The notes under the pieces were generated by a model. The model was not told the DNA's origin and searched no databases. It saw only the letters and a list, made by a program, of their open reading frames with translations. A DNA stretch of 64,000 nucleotides from Pseudo-nitzschia pungens (taxonomy: Eukaryota; Bacillariophyta; Bacillariophyceae; Bacillariales; Bacillariaceae), in NCBI GenBank assembly GCA_037355855.1, contig CM074758.1:2205001-2269000 (forward strand), in the 5' to 3' direction. Positions 10,357 through 21,149 of the stretch are shown here, one piece after another. The stretch's first letter is position 1. Every line of letters begins with the position of its first letter. Position numbers and translations under genes: made by a program.

Positions 10357-12246
10357 ATGTTTCCCGACGCCCGCAATAGTCTGCGCCAGTGGAGCGAGTT
10401 GGCCGAGACCAAGATTCCAATCCCGGTCGCAATCACGCTTCACAACTTCATTCCGCCGTCGATGTGCGTGACCACCAAACGATCCTTTCCGACGACTCGG
10501 AACTCGATCGGGGACGGGGAAATCCAAAACTCGTACAGCAACGAAAGCGAAGAATCGTTCTCGTCGTCTCCGTCCAAAGAAGAGGATGCCGCTCGCCGGG
10601 ATCGCGGCATGTGGCTCAATCGCCAACCGCAACACGACAACAACTTGTTGCCGCGTGTCAATCTCGAAATCACCGTGACCCGGCAAGAACGGAAAGGAGA
10701 AGAACGGAAGGACCGCAATGGCGAAATTAACTTTGGAGATTCGAAACCGACAGTGGTGTACGCGGAACAAAGTCCCAGGACTCAATCTGTTCATCCATCA
10801 TGGGAACACCTGGACGAAAGAATACGCATCGACGAGTTCAGTGAATGGTGGAACCAGAACGAACTTTACAAATCAATGAAAGTGAAACTCTGGGTCACAG
10901 CTGAAGTATCACGAGATGTGGAAGAAGAACGGTTGCAGTCATCAGAAGATGGTTGTTTGATAGAAGCTCATCTGCACCCTTCGTTCCTCGAACGTATCGA
11001 TCTTGGTTCCGCCAATGCCAACAACGCGGACGACATTGACAGCAGCAGCAGCAGCAGCCTCTTACCGCCGGCCCTTCCTCCGAATGCGATGCTGGTGCAC
11101 TTTTCGGATGGTTCCGTCCGTTGCCCGCCATACATTTACCAAGTTTTGTGGCAAAAATTCGGACACAGTCACGGAATCCTAGAGCCTCCACCGGTAGAAG
11201 ACTTTTCGCGGTTTGAAGACGATGTCTTTGCCACGCTCGATCACGTCAAGCAAACTCCTTTGCGGCCACGCGGGCGATCCATTTCTTCGCTGCTCGATCA
11301 AGACCACGAGTTTGCAAACCAGGCCGACCACGATGAAAAAATAAGCGAAGACAATGGATTGCAAAAGAATCTTTTCGCAGAAGATAAACAGAAGTCATCG
11401 CGACACCACCAACCGGAGACACCGCAGAGACCGTCCACCGTCGGCAAGCAACAGCATCAACACAACAATGACATTCGATTTCGTTTGTGCGAAAGCGACA
11501 TACTAGAAGAAGAACGGAGACAAGAAAAGTTGGATCTACTGCGACTTATTGCAGAGGAGGAGCGCGGACTCGAAGAAGATCTCTGCAACCTCGAAACAGA
11601 ACAAAGGGCCCTGACCAAGTTTATGGAGGATATAGAAGCGGTGGAACGAGATATTAGCAGGGTGAAAGCCGAGCTAAAAAAGCAGTCATTGATATTGGAA
11701 CGTGAAGAGTTCTTGAAAGAGGCACAGTCCATCAAATTATTTCGAGATTTACGGGACGTATATCCGATTGCGTTGGGTTCCGCAGCCGCTACAGGAGTGA
11801 TAGCTACTGTAACTTCAACCACCGAAGAAAAGGAAATCTACCTTATCCGCGGCCTGCGTCTTCCCGGCGACATTTACACGACAGCTGTTCCCGAAGAAGA
11901 AGTGAACACCGCGCTGGGATATTGCGCCCACCTGGTGTTCATGGCTGCTAAATACCTGATGATCCAGCTGCGGCATCGAATTTTTTGCAACGGGTCACGA
12001 TCTGCCATTGAGCTGGATGGCGTCGGAATCTTCCCTCTGTTCATGGGTCGCCTCGCGGCAAGAGCGTTGGAACGAGAACAGGTTGATCGAGGGGCGCGAT
12101 TATTGGGAGCGAACGTTGATTGCATCATGATGCATCTCAATTTGATGCCATCGTCGTCGCCGGCGTCATCGGTGCAAGAGATTCACATACTGGAAAGGCT
12201 CCGGTCAATTCTAGATTTTGTTGCGGAAGGAAAGAGAACAATATAG
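10357..12246 (+). CDS. UVRAG/VPS38-like subunit of PI3-kinase complex II
   Basis: 629 aa, single exon, ATG at 10357. A central coiled coil (about residues 375-470, rich in EEER and LEREE) is followed by the conserved UVRAG/Atg14 region: DVYPIALG, YLIRGLRLPGD, EEEVNTALGYCAHLVFMAAK and LRHRIFCNGSRSAI. This is the typical order in UVRAG/Vps38, which links VPS34, VPS15 and Beclin-1 in the endosomal PI3P-producing complex. The N-terminal part (residues about 20-300) may hold a divergent C2 domain, with KVKLWVTAEVSRD as one strand pair. Atg14 is the alternative; the long N-terminal region and GLRLP-type block fit UVRAG better. Its stop lies only 69 bases from the VAC14 stop, tail to tail. Confidence 0.85.
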   Translation: MFPDARNSLRQWSELAETKIPIPVAITLHNFIPPSMCVTTKRSFPTTRNSIGDGEIQNSYSNESEESFSSSPSKEEDAARRDRGMWLNRQPQHDNNLLPRVNLEITVTRQERKGEERKDRNGEINFGDSKPTVVYAEQSPRTQSVHPSWEHLDERIRIDEFSEWWNQNELYKSMKVKLWVTAEVSRDVEEERLQSSEDGCLIEAHLHPSFLERIDLGSANANNADDIDSSSSSSLLPPALPPNAMLVHFSDGSVRCPPYIYQVLWQKFGHSHGILEPPPVEDFSRFEDDVFATLDHVKQTPLRPRGRSISSLLDQDHEFANQADHDEKISEDNGLQKNLFAEDKQKSSRHHQPETPQRPSTVGKQQHQHNNDIRFRLCESDILEEERRQEKLDLLRLIAEEERGLEEDLCNLETEQRALTKFMEDIEAVERDISRVKAELKKQSLILEREEFLKEAQSIKLFRDLRDVYPIALGSAAATGVIATVTSTTEEKEIYLIRGLRLPGDIYTTAVPEEEVNTALGYCAHLVFMAAKYLMIQLRHRIFCNGSRSAIELDGVGIFPLFMGRLAARALEREQVDRGARLLGANVDCIMMHLNLMPSSSPASSVQEIHILERLRSILDFVAEGKRTI

Positions 12247-12315
12247 TGGCATTTCAAAATCAATCCACTCAAACTATCATAGAAGCGAGTTATGAATCAC
12301 AATCTATTTCAGTAG

Positions 12316-15300
12316 CTAAGAATTGAGACCGGACGCCGACCAAAAAGCTTTCCACTCGGGAACTTGATCTTTGGGGGCATTTTTGCGGTCCTTGGCCGAT
12401 CCTAGATCCAAAGCAGCTTGCTTTTCGGCAGCAGCATCGGCTAGCTCGTCGTTCGGAGCAAGTTCCTCGAAAGCGTCCGCAGGAAATGCCGGAAAGTCGT
12501 TGTAGCTCCCCGTGAGTTCTTCGATCTCTACCCCGGTTTTCCTGTTGACGTGCCGGTATCTGGCTTTGCCCTTTCTTTCCTCCTCGATCGATCCGTACCC
12601 GAGCCATTCCCGACGATCCGCGCCTTCTTCTCGGGTCCGAATGACTTCATCTTTGGTTTCGGAGGATTTTCCGCGGGATGGCATGCTTTCCAGACTTTCC
12701 GCTCGAATTGTTTCCCAAACCGTTCTACAGTGCATCCGGCGGACGCTTAGGACGCGGGATACGAAAACCTCGGTGTCCTTGGACAAGTTTTGCTCGTCGT
12801 CGTGGGAGTCATTGGCAATGACCGATTGCCTGTAACGCGACGTGCTCACGAGCCGGTCTCGAAGAACGTTGTAACACGCGCTCTGAGGCAGTATCATGAG
12901 GATGCTCTTCAACACCTGAAACAACATGGTTCCACTTCCTTCTGCCAACGGATTCTTGTCGGTCTCGAGCATTCGGACGTGCAAATGTCGAAAAAGGGGT
13001 CGCTCGATCATCTCGACCAGTTTGTCAAGCTCAAGCAAGAAGACAAGACTAATGTCGAGGGGATCGATCCTTTTGAGGAACAGTGAAGCGGTGCGACAAG
13101 CGCCGCCCCACAGACACAGTGACGTTGCGGCTACCAAGTTGTGGGAAAAAGAATGCAAAAGAATGTGAAACAAGCTAGACCTGCGACGGTCTCGCTCTTC
13201 GTTTTCTCTTCCATAACCTATGCAATCTTTCAACACAAGGCGGAGTTGGCTCGCCTCCTTCGAATTCAGTAGAACCAAGCACATCTGTTGGATGAACGCG
13301 CTCACAAACTGATAATCCTGAGACATGAGCTGATGCGAAACATCCTTCCGGGTCTGAGTTTTTGCTTGCCTTCGGACAAAGTTATCAAGCTCCACGGCAA
13401 ACGAAACAAACACAAACTCGGGTGGTTGTAGGCGACACATATAAGAAATGACCCTGGACAAGTCTCCAATCAAACTTAGATTGCAACCATACAATTGAAT
13501 GAGTGCCGAAAACACTTCGCGATCTCGTGATCTCAAACGGCTGCGTTGCTTGTCTAGTATTTCCAGAGCAAATCCAATGCTGGAGTCTGTCATCGGGAAC
13601 GGTACGTCCTCGCTGCTATCTCCAACTCCTTGCACCATCCACGACGGTGACGAAAGCGCCAATCCCGACAAAGAGGTTGACGATACCCCCGTCCTCAACG
13701 ATTCACCCTTCACAGGAACCGTTATCTTTGCCAAAACCTCCAAGCTCTTGTAGACAATCTTTTCCGGAGGGTCGTCAACCAACTGATGAATGATAGGTAT
13801 TATGAACTCACGGGAATACTGTAGAAGTTAAAAAAAAATCAGAGCGAAACGTGAGATCGTCAAGTCAGCAATTCATGCCAAATTGTTGTTCCGCGGTCCA
13901 ATATTGGCAACAACTTACATCTGCTTTCAAGACGTCGGGCACAACGCTTTCGTATAGGACTATGATCCAATGAAGAGCACATAATCTCGACATCATCATT
14001 GAATCTACGTTCGACTCCTTGGTATCATCGGACGCACGGAACCATCCCTGGCTCTCGATACCTGCGTGTTTCGTGAAGGAAAGTTTGGTTTTAGTTCACA
14101 TTGTTTCACAACAAAAAGAGTGCAGGCAAAAGGATTCGAAATTGTTTTCCTCTTTTTTCAAACTCACCGCTGCCATCAAATTTAACGTCCATTCGATACG
14201 GCCGACGCTCCAAGGCAGGTGGATTGCGGGCATTGACACCACCGGGACTGTCTAACTCCTCTCGTAGCGCCACGATAAAACTATCCAGGTGCTGAACGTA
14301 TGCCTTTCCGTCTTTCCTCACGGCGTCCTGTAAGCAAGCATTGGTCTGATCGGCGAGGGTATGCGTGGTTGTATCCGGCAGAAAATATTCTCTGTTGGTC
14401 GACTTGCGGTGGGAATTGTCTCCAATGCTACAATCATTGTGATAAACTTCGGTGAGTGTTGTGTACGCGTGTGTGCCCTATGTGTTTTCCATCCATCCAT
14501 CCATCAATCAATCAATCACTCCTGCGGACCGTTCTTACCTCAACAATATTCCGGGCAGCACGTGTGGAAGGGAATTGCGAACCGAAATCGTGGCGGCACT
14601 GAGCGTTGCCGGCTCCTTTTCCCCACCCTCTTGTTTTCCTTGTTTTTTTGCCTCGTCTTCCAAGCCCTGGAAGACGTCGTCATCGGTGCCGCTCTTGGTG
14701 GCAGAGACACCACCAGTTTTTCCCACCTTTCGTTGGTCTCCACCAATGTGCGCCTTGACGATTCGCGACATCCAATACATGGCAATCTTTCGAACAAAGG
14801 GGTCGGGGTGTTCCATTGTGGTCACGAGCGACTGCAATATCTTGTCGAAATCCACCTTGATACCGGCGGTTTGAAAGTCGTCGATGGCTTCCTCCACCAC
14901 GTGGTTGTCGAGGAGCTTGGGGAGGACGCTCTGCAAAAAAGCCAGCGCCGATTGCTTGATGGCCGGCTGGGGATCCGCAATCATGTCAAAGATCCCCGTC
15001 AAGAACAGATGCAGGAATTCCAAAATGGGCGCTCCGATGAGTTTTTCCGTCAGCTCCTGCAGCCAGGTCAGGGTCAACCGCTTGGTGTCCTTGTTGTTCA
15101 TGTACACAAACCGGGCAAACACCGGGACGCAGGCTTCTGCGGTGAACTGCCCCGTGTTCATGGCCACTACGATGACGTCCTTGAGCTTCTTGTCCAGCAA
15201 TTCCGCACCGCTCTTGACGTCGTCGTCCACGTCCGCATAGAGCGATCGCAGTATTTCGAACAGAATGAAAAAGTGCTGGACCGCGAGGCTCGGAATGACC

Positions 15301-16197
15301 TTGATCACGTTGAAGAGGGATTCCGTGGCGTAGTACCGGACCCGCTGGTTCTGGTCCTGGCAAGCGTGAACGACGCTGGCCAGGATGAGATCGCGGCACT
15401 CGTGGGCGATCGGGCTCGTGTCGGGCGCCTTCTTGAGGCCAATGGCCGAGGCCGCGAGCGCCACCACTCCTCCCTTGCGGGCGTCCTCCGAGGTTGACCG
15501 AACGTAGTCGTCGCTCAGCAGCAGCAGGATCGCCCGGACGCGCTCCAGTTGTTCCTCCCCCTTCTGGACCAGACTCCGCACGACCTTTTCGATCTCCATG
15601 GCCGCCAGCCGGCGTCGCTCGTATCGCTTGTGAGCCAGACTGACCAGCACGGCGGCCGAGATGCTCTGCTGGCTGGATCGCTTGAGCGATTCTCGGGTCT
15701 CCTGCAGGATCGGATCCTCCGCCATGGCACTCGAATAGGCCGGGTGATTGACACCATTGACCAGCTTCATCATGTCCGAGTCGAAAAGCGTCAGGGATTC
15801 GATTTTTTGTCGCATCGTCATGAGCGCATCGGGCAGCACTCCCGACGAGAGTGGATCGGGATCCTCGGAACTGCCGTCTTCCGTTCCGGACGGATCGTAC
15901 TGTGGATGGACCTGCTGTTGGTGGTGCTGGTGTTGGTGCTGGTATTGTTGCTGCAGTTTTCGCTGGCGTTGCTGCATGCTGCTAAAGGCAGGGGATTCCC
16001 TCGATCGCGGGGGGGTCCTCGCCGGGCTTTTTTTCGACGGGGATCTGCTGCCCTGTTGCGTTTGTTGCGGCAGCTCGGAATGGCTCGGCCCCTGTCCGGA
16101 TCGCGCTGCCTTGTCGAACTCGCTGCTGCGACCGCGTGGTGGTGATTGAATGCTGCTGTCCTCGCTCTGGCTGCGACTGTCGCTGTTGCTGTCCTCC

Positions 16198-16232
<35 letters not shown>

Positions 16233-16577
16233 TTCTTCGCTGGAACTGCTCGACGAGAAGAAACCGTCGTTGCGACGGGAGTCAACCTTGGCGTTCTTCT
16301 TGGTCCTTGCCGCGGACGAAGAAGTCCCACTCGAATTCGACGCCGCAGCCGCGGCCACGCGTTGCCGGTACCGGGCGCGAGCACGGCTGCTCTTCTCACC
16401 GCTCACCGCTACGGCTCTTCCACTCGATCGGCTCGGTCGATCCCCGCTTGCACGATCGTCGCGGTCGGGTTTGTTGGTTTTGTTGCTGTTGCTGCTGCGG
16501 TTGATGTCGTCGTCGTCGTCGTCGTCGTCGGCACTGGCGTAGCGCTGTTCTGGCCGATGGCGTGCGGTGCGTCTCAT
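12316..16577 (-). CDS. VAC14: VAC14, scaffold of the PIKfyve/Fab1-FIG4 complex
   Basis: Four exons: 16577-14539, 14391-14168, 14061-13919 and 13818-12316. All junctions are GT-AG and phase-consistent, giving 1302 aa. Residues about 1-270 are low-complexity (Ser/Asp/Gln tracts). HEAT repeats follow, with RKGGVVALAASAIGL, RVRYYATESLFNVIKV and GAELLDKKLKDVI, as in VAC14. Exon 3 gives MSRLCALHWIIVLYE; exon 4 starts YSREFIIPIIHQLVDDPPEK. The C-terminal FIG4-binding region (about 965-1120) shows YQFVSAFIQQMCLVLLNS, SHNLVAATSLCLWGGACRTA and LKSILMILPQSACYNVLRDR. VAC14 holds the PI3P 5-kinase and the FIG4 phosphatase together on endosomes and vacuoles. The ATG at 16577 is the first in frame. The protein is longer than animal VAC14 (about 780 aa), owing mainly to the N- and C-terminal extensions. 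Confidence 0.92.
16199..16236. repeat. (TCATCG)n microsatellite inside the VAC14 coding region
   Basis: Trinucleotide/hexanucleotide run encoding Asp (GAT/GAC) on the minus strand within the low-complexity N-terminal part of VAC14. Likely length-variable; it does not break the frame here. Confidence 0.75.
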
Positions 16578-17297
16578 GGTCTTTGGTGATGATCTGGAAC
16601 AAACGAAGTTGGAGTGATTCTTGCGTTTCACAAAAGGAGACTTCGCGAAACGACTGCCATGGACTGAACACCAATGGAGAAGTAAGATTTATCCGGTACA
16701 CCTTTTTGATTTTGAATGAATTAGGTTGTACCGAGCACAGTTTTGGAACTACCGTAAATTACCGTACAGATGATGATACAATATTCAGTACGAGTAGAAG
16801 TTTACGGTGCGGGACTGTCAAACCGTAACAAGAACGAGATCCCCCTTCATTATTAATTTTTAGCATTGCTTCCCGCGATCACGTGACACAATCCCCTTCG
16901 GGGTGCGAAAGTTCGTTCTAAATCTCTTGTGCGTTGTAACCTGCGTGCACAGCAATGCTCAATGCTCTGGGCGATTTCGGGATCGGGGGAAACATCTTTT
17001 TTTTTTGTTGGAACGATTTTTCCATTATCCATGTTGGTGGCACGGTACGGTACAAATCATGAACAAGTTTGAAGCTGAGGAATGCTGCTCATTGTTGAAT
17101 ACATACATGATGTCGTTGGGTATGCTAAATAGGATAGTTGGGTGTTGGTTCATACTCAAACAAGAGAAATGAGAGATGAGAAGGGAGTATTATTTCAGCA
17201 TTCCTCCGCAAACTATGACTGTCATTGCTCTGATTGCATTATGGTAGAAAAGGCGATGCTTTGCAACTCTATCTCGATTGCATTTCTAAATAAAAGG
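16578..17297. other. Intergenic region upstream of VAC14, downstream of MED17
   Basis: 720 bases between the VAC14 start and the MED17 stop (both minus strand). Contains a few TACCGTA words near 16750-16810. No gene or RNA recognised. The VAC14 promoter must lie here. Confidence 0.5.
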
Positions 17298-20236
17298 TTA
17301 CATCTGCCTTCGGAGCTCCAATTTGAGATACAACTCGAATTCCTTTTCCGTGCGGAAATGAACCTTGCGAAACTCCTCGGTCTCCTCGTCTATTTTGGTA
17401 ACCGTCAGCACGTCGCGGGCAATCATTCCGTCCACGACGAGCTGCTTGCAGTACACCGTGAACTTGGAGTGCAGGTCGAACACGGACAGGGACAACCACT
17501 CGACCGAGAGCTTCTCTCCGTCTCTGGCCGAGAGCCACTCGGAGACCCTGGAAATGGCCTTTCGTATCCGCTGCTCGAAGAGCATCTTGGATCCGAGACT
17601 GACACAGGACTGCAAAATCCTGGCCTTCTCGGGGGCGTCTTCCTTCTTGATACGGGCCAGGCCCCGCGGCTCGTCTCCCTTGGCAACCTCGTCGGCTCTC
17701 ATTTTCTTTTCGCGTTCGTGGAGGTAGAGCGAGTGCTTGTGGTAGACGTCCTGGGCGTACAGCAGCAGCGCGCGACAAAAGGCGTGCAATCGAGCGGGGG
17801 ACTGGCTCCCGCTGTGCTTGTGGTTCGATGATCCGTGCTCGGGATTCTTCGCATCGGACGACGCGTTCGATTTCGAGTTCGATTTCGAGTTCGATCCGAC
17901 CGTTTGTTCCAGATTGGCCTCGACCAGTTTCAGGCACAGCTGGTATTCCGAGTCCAGCTGGACCTTGACTTCTCCCTCGTGGCAGTGGACCACCGACAGG
18001 GGCGCCAGGCCCCGTCCCGCGTCGCCGCCCACCAGAAAGGAGGGAGGTGCCACAAAGTTCTCGTCGCTCTCCGAGGCCAGCCACGCCATGCTCTTTTGCA
18101 GGGATTTCTTGGGACGGACCGAGAACGAATTCCCTCCCGCGCGCGATGGTTGTTGCTGGTTCGCGCCGGGACCGTTCGCCGGTTCGGGATCGAGCTCGCT
18201 CCTCATGGACTCGAAGAGATTGGCGCAAAAGAGAGAGTGCTGCAGGGAAATGAGCAGCTCCTCGTCGCTGTTGCTGTTGCCGTTGCCGTTGCTGTTCATG
18301 CTCCCCCCCGGGTCGTCGGAATTCTTGGCGGAGGAAAGCGTCGTCATGGGCTCGAGGCAGGCGGACTGCCGGAATCCGGTGGACGACTTTTGTATATCGA
18401 GTTGCAGGTTGAGCATGGGAATCTTGGAGGGATCAAAGTTCTCGATCACCCGGCCCAGGGTTGGATCGGCGACCGCAAAGGGTTCGGCTCGGGTCCATCG
18501 CGCGGCGTACGATTCGTCCTCGGTGTCTTTTGTTGCGTCGTCTCCGGATGGCAGTGGTTCTTTTGCATCTGGTTTCTTCGAATCCGGGGTTGCGTCCGTC
18601 ATCACCGCGTCGCCCTTGTCACCGTCTTTTGTCTCCGAACCGGCAGCGTCTTTTTTGCCATCTTCGTCGTCGTCACTTTTCTTTTCTTTCTTATCGGTAT
18701 CGGCGTCTTTCATCTCTTGGTCTCCGTTGGAACTGCTCTCGGGCTTTTTGTTGAAAGTATTTCCGGTTGCGATGGTGGTATCCGCAGAAGATGACGTTAA
18801 ATTTCCGGCATCCGTTTCGTCTTTCTCTCCATCACTCTCCTCTCGGCCCGATCTCGTTCCTGCGCTTTGTTTGCCACTGCCATTGACATTGCCATTATCA
18901 TTCCCGTCGTCGTCGCCCGCACCGTGGTTGTCTCGCGGAGGCACCCGAAAGTCGTCCCGCAATTCGATGGTAGCAAACCTGGGCACCCGACTGGCCAATC
19001 GTCCCGCCAATCCCAGCCTAGAGTTGTTGTTTCTCCCGCCCATGAGCGCCTGGTTGCCTCCGTGCACCCGATCCCGATCGTAAACGTCGACGTCGACCGC
19101 AATGACCTATAGGACAGCACAGCAGAGGGGACAAACGACGGTGATGAAAAAGTGGACGGATTGCAATCAAACAAGGAAACGAAGAAACCAAAAGGTTGCC
19201 TTGAGCACCACCGAACAAACCCTTCCGCTACCCAACCCAACCCAACCCAACCCAACCCAACCACTCCCCTCCACTCCACTCCATTGCCATCCCGGTGCTT
19301 TGCGCTACGTACCTCGTTGGTCCGCGCCGCGTGCAGCTTGGCCCGCGTCCCGTGCTCGGGCGCCACGAGCCTCCACTGCTGCCGCAGCTGAAAGAGTCTC
19401 CGGTCGACGACCCTCTGGGCCCGGATCCCCGCCCACAGCCGCGCCTCGTGGCGCTCCAGCACCCGGGAGGCCCGCTCGAACTGCCCCCGCTTGCGCTTGA
19501 GGGAAAAGAGCGCCTCGGTGCGCTTGGCCGTCGTCGTGTCCTCCGACGAGGACGCCGCCGCCCCCTCCTTGGAGCCGCCCTCGGCGACGACGACCGCGGG
19601 CTTGGCGGACGTCGGGACGGCCGTCTGGGCCTCGAGGGACGGGTCGACGATGTTGGTGTAGGAAAAGAATTCCTTGGACTGGACGAGCGTTGCCAGGTTG
19701 ATGGCCCGGTTGAGTTCGTTGAGTCCGTTGGACTGGAGCCGTGCCGAAGCAATCGCCAGGGGGTGGACTTTGGGGGCCGTCGTGTCGTCGTTGTTGTTGT
19801 TGTTGTTGTTGTCGTTGCTGGTTTCCCCGATTTGTTTCTTGCTCTTGGTGTCGCCCTTGGCCTCGTCCTCGGCACTCTGGCCGCCTCCCTCCGCTTTCGC
19901 CAGCAGGGAAGCGTCTTTCCCGCTGCCACCGACGCCGCGGTCCTCGCTCTGTTCCATGTCGGCCTGCAGCAATCCGTGCCGGGCAATCGATCTCTCGAAA
20001 AAGCGAGTGCGTTCCATGGCGTTGGGTGGCGGGAGATAGATCAATCGCCCGTCCTCCAGAATGTGGGAGGGAGGAAAGGACTGCATCACCCCGTTTTTCG
20101 TGTCGCGGGGGGTTGCGGAAGAAGCGCGGGAAACAGCGGCGGCTCCGGCGTTGGCCGAATTCGACCGATTCGCATCCTCGCTGGTTCCACCTCCCGTTCC
20201 TCCTCCCGGTGGCATGGCGGCATTCGTTGCCGACAT
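17298..20236 (-). CDS. MED17: Mediator complex subunit 17
   Basis: Two exons: 20236-19313 and 19106-17298, donor GAG|GTACGT, acceptor CTATAG|GTC, phase 0, 910 aa, ATG at 20236. The pre-intron part ends with a helical block (LKRKRGQFERASRVLERHEA, then LRQQWRLVAPEHG) that matches the Med17 core, where long helices precede a Leu-Arg-x-x-Trp-x-Leu motif. Exon 2 has LNLQLDI, LISLQHSLFCANLFESMRSE and SVVHCHEGEVKVQLDSEY, all at Med17-like positions, and a helical C-terminus. MED17 is the architectural core of the Mediator head that contacts RNA polymerase II. Low-complexity inserts lie at residues about 100-160 and 340-480. The family is divergent, so confidence is moderate; a search against Med17 profiles would settle it. 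Confidence 0.7.
19107..19312 (-). other. Intron of MED17 with a (CCCAA)n tandem repeat
   Basis: 206-nt phase-0 intron. It contains a short pentanucleotide array at about 19231-19260, reading CCCAA on plus (TTGGG on the transcribed strand), which adds pyrimidine/purine bias near the donor side. Confidence 0.8.
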
Positions 20237-21149
20237 GGTAACCGTCCGTTCTGGTATCAGCGCGCGATCTATTGTTCCTGGATATGGATGTTGTTGCGTT
20301 GTATTCCGGTGTTGATGTTGATGTTGATGTTGACGTTGATGTCGATGTTGACGTCGATGTTATCCCCGCGCTAGACTAGAGTCCTTTTCTGTTGATGGCA
20401 GCGGTCCTCGGTTCTCCTGGTTGTGAGAACGATCCCCGGTGTTCCGCACAAATGGAGTAGATGTCACCCGATTGGCGAGACCTTGCTGGCACCGGTGTCA
20501 ATGGTCAAAATAGTCAACAGTCAATGGTCCACCGTCCAACCTCGTAAGGTTACCTGGTACCTCGTACCGTAGGGCAAGAAACGCTATTTCGGGGAACTAA
20601 GCTAAAACTATGAGCTAAGGTTATCCACCGGTCGATGATGATCCACTTCGCTCCTAACTAAACTTACTGAAGTCCTGACTGCTCCCACCATCCGCACGAG
20701 CCATCGGATCTTTCGACGACAGAGAATTGAAAAACGTTTCTTCTCACGTTTCTCAAGTCCCCCGATGCTGTGAAATCGTGATTCGGATTTGATTGATCCC
20801 GAGTCACAACGTTTTTGAGTGTGACTGGTGTGAGTCAGTGAGTTAGGTACCGTAAGGTACTACCGGTACGAGTAAGTTACCAGGTAGAATAACGGTAAGA
20901 AAGTCCTTGGTGGTCAACTACTTATCTCAATAGAAGCGAAAGAAAAAGTGAACACGGGATGTGAAGGTCAAACGCAAGATGGAATGAATCGCCAACGCAA
21001 GACGAGGTCCAACCCAGAGAGACGTTGATCACAAGCATCTCTGTACTGTTGTTTGACCATTTCGAGCCTCATTCGTTGCCCTCTATCCGTACCATAGCCA
21101 CCGCATCGCATCGCATCGCATCGCAACGCGTCACATCACGTCACCCACC
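20237..21149. other. Intergenic region, divergent MED17/COQ8-like promoters
   Basis: 913 bases between divergent start codons. Holds a (GATGTT)n-like repeat at about 20310-20361 in the MED17 leader, GTAAGGTTAC at 20544-20553, and a (CGCAT)n pentanucleotide array at about 21101-21125 just upstream of the COQ8-like ATG. No other gene recognised. Confidence 0.6.

Noticed and set aside
14361..15497. 378-codon plus-strand frame over VAC14
   Set aside because: It spans the VAC14 first intron and exons in antisense and shows no domain; VAC14 HEAT repeats explain the region.
17269..18228. 319-codon frame overlapping MED17 on the same strand
   Set aside because: Arg/Gly-rich translation typical of an out-of-frame GC-rich exon; the MED17 frame carries the conserved blocks.
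19225..19262. Telomere-like (CCCAA)n array
   Set aside because: The unit is not the usual TTAGGG telomere repeat, it is only about six copies, and it lies inside the MED17 intron.
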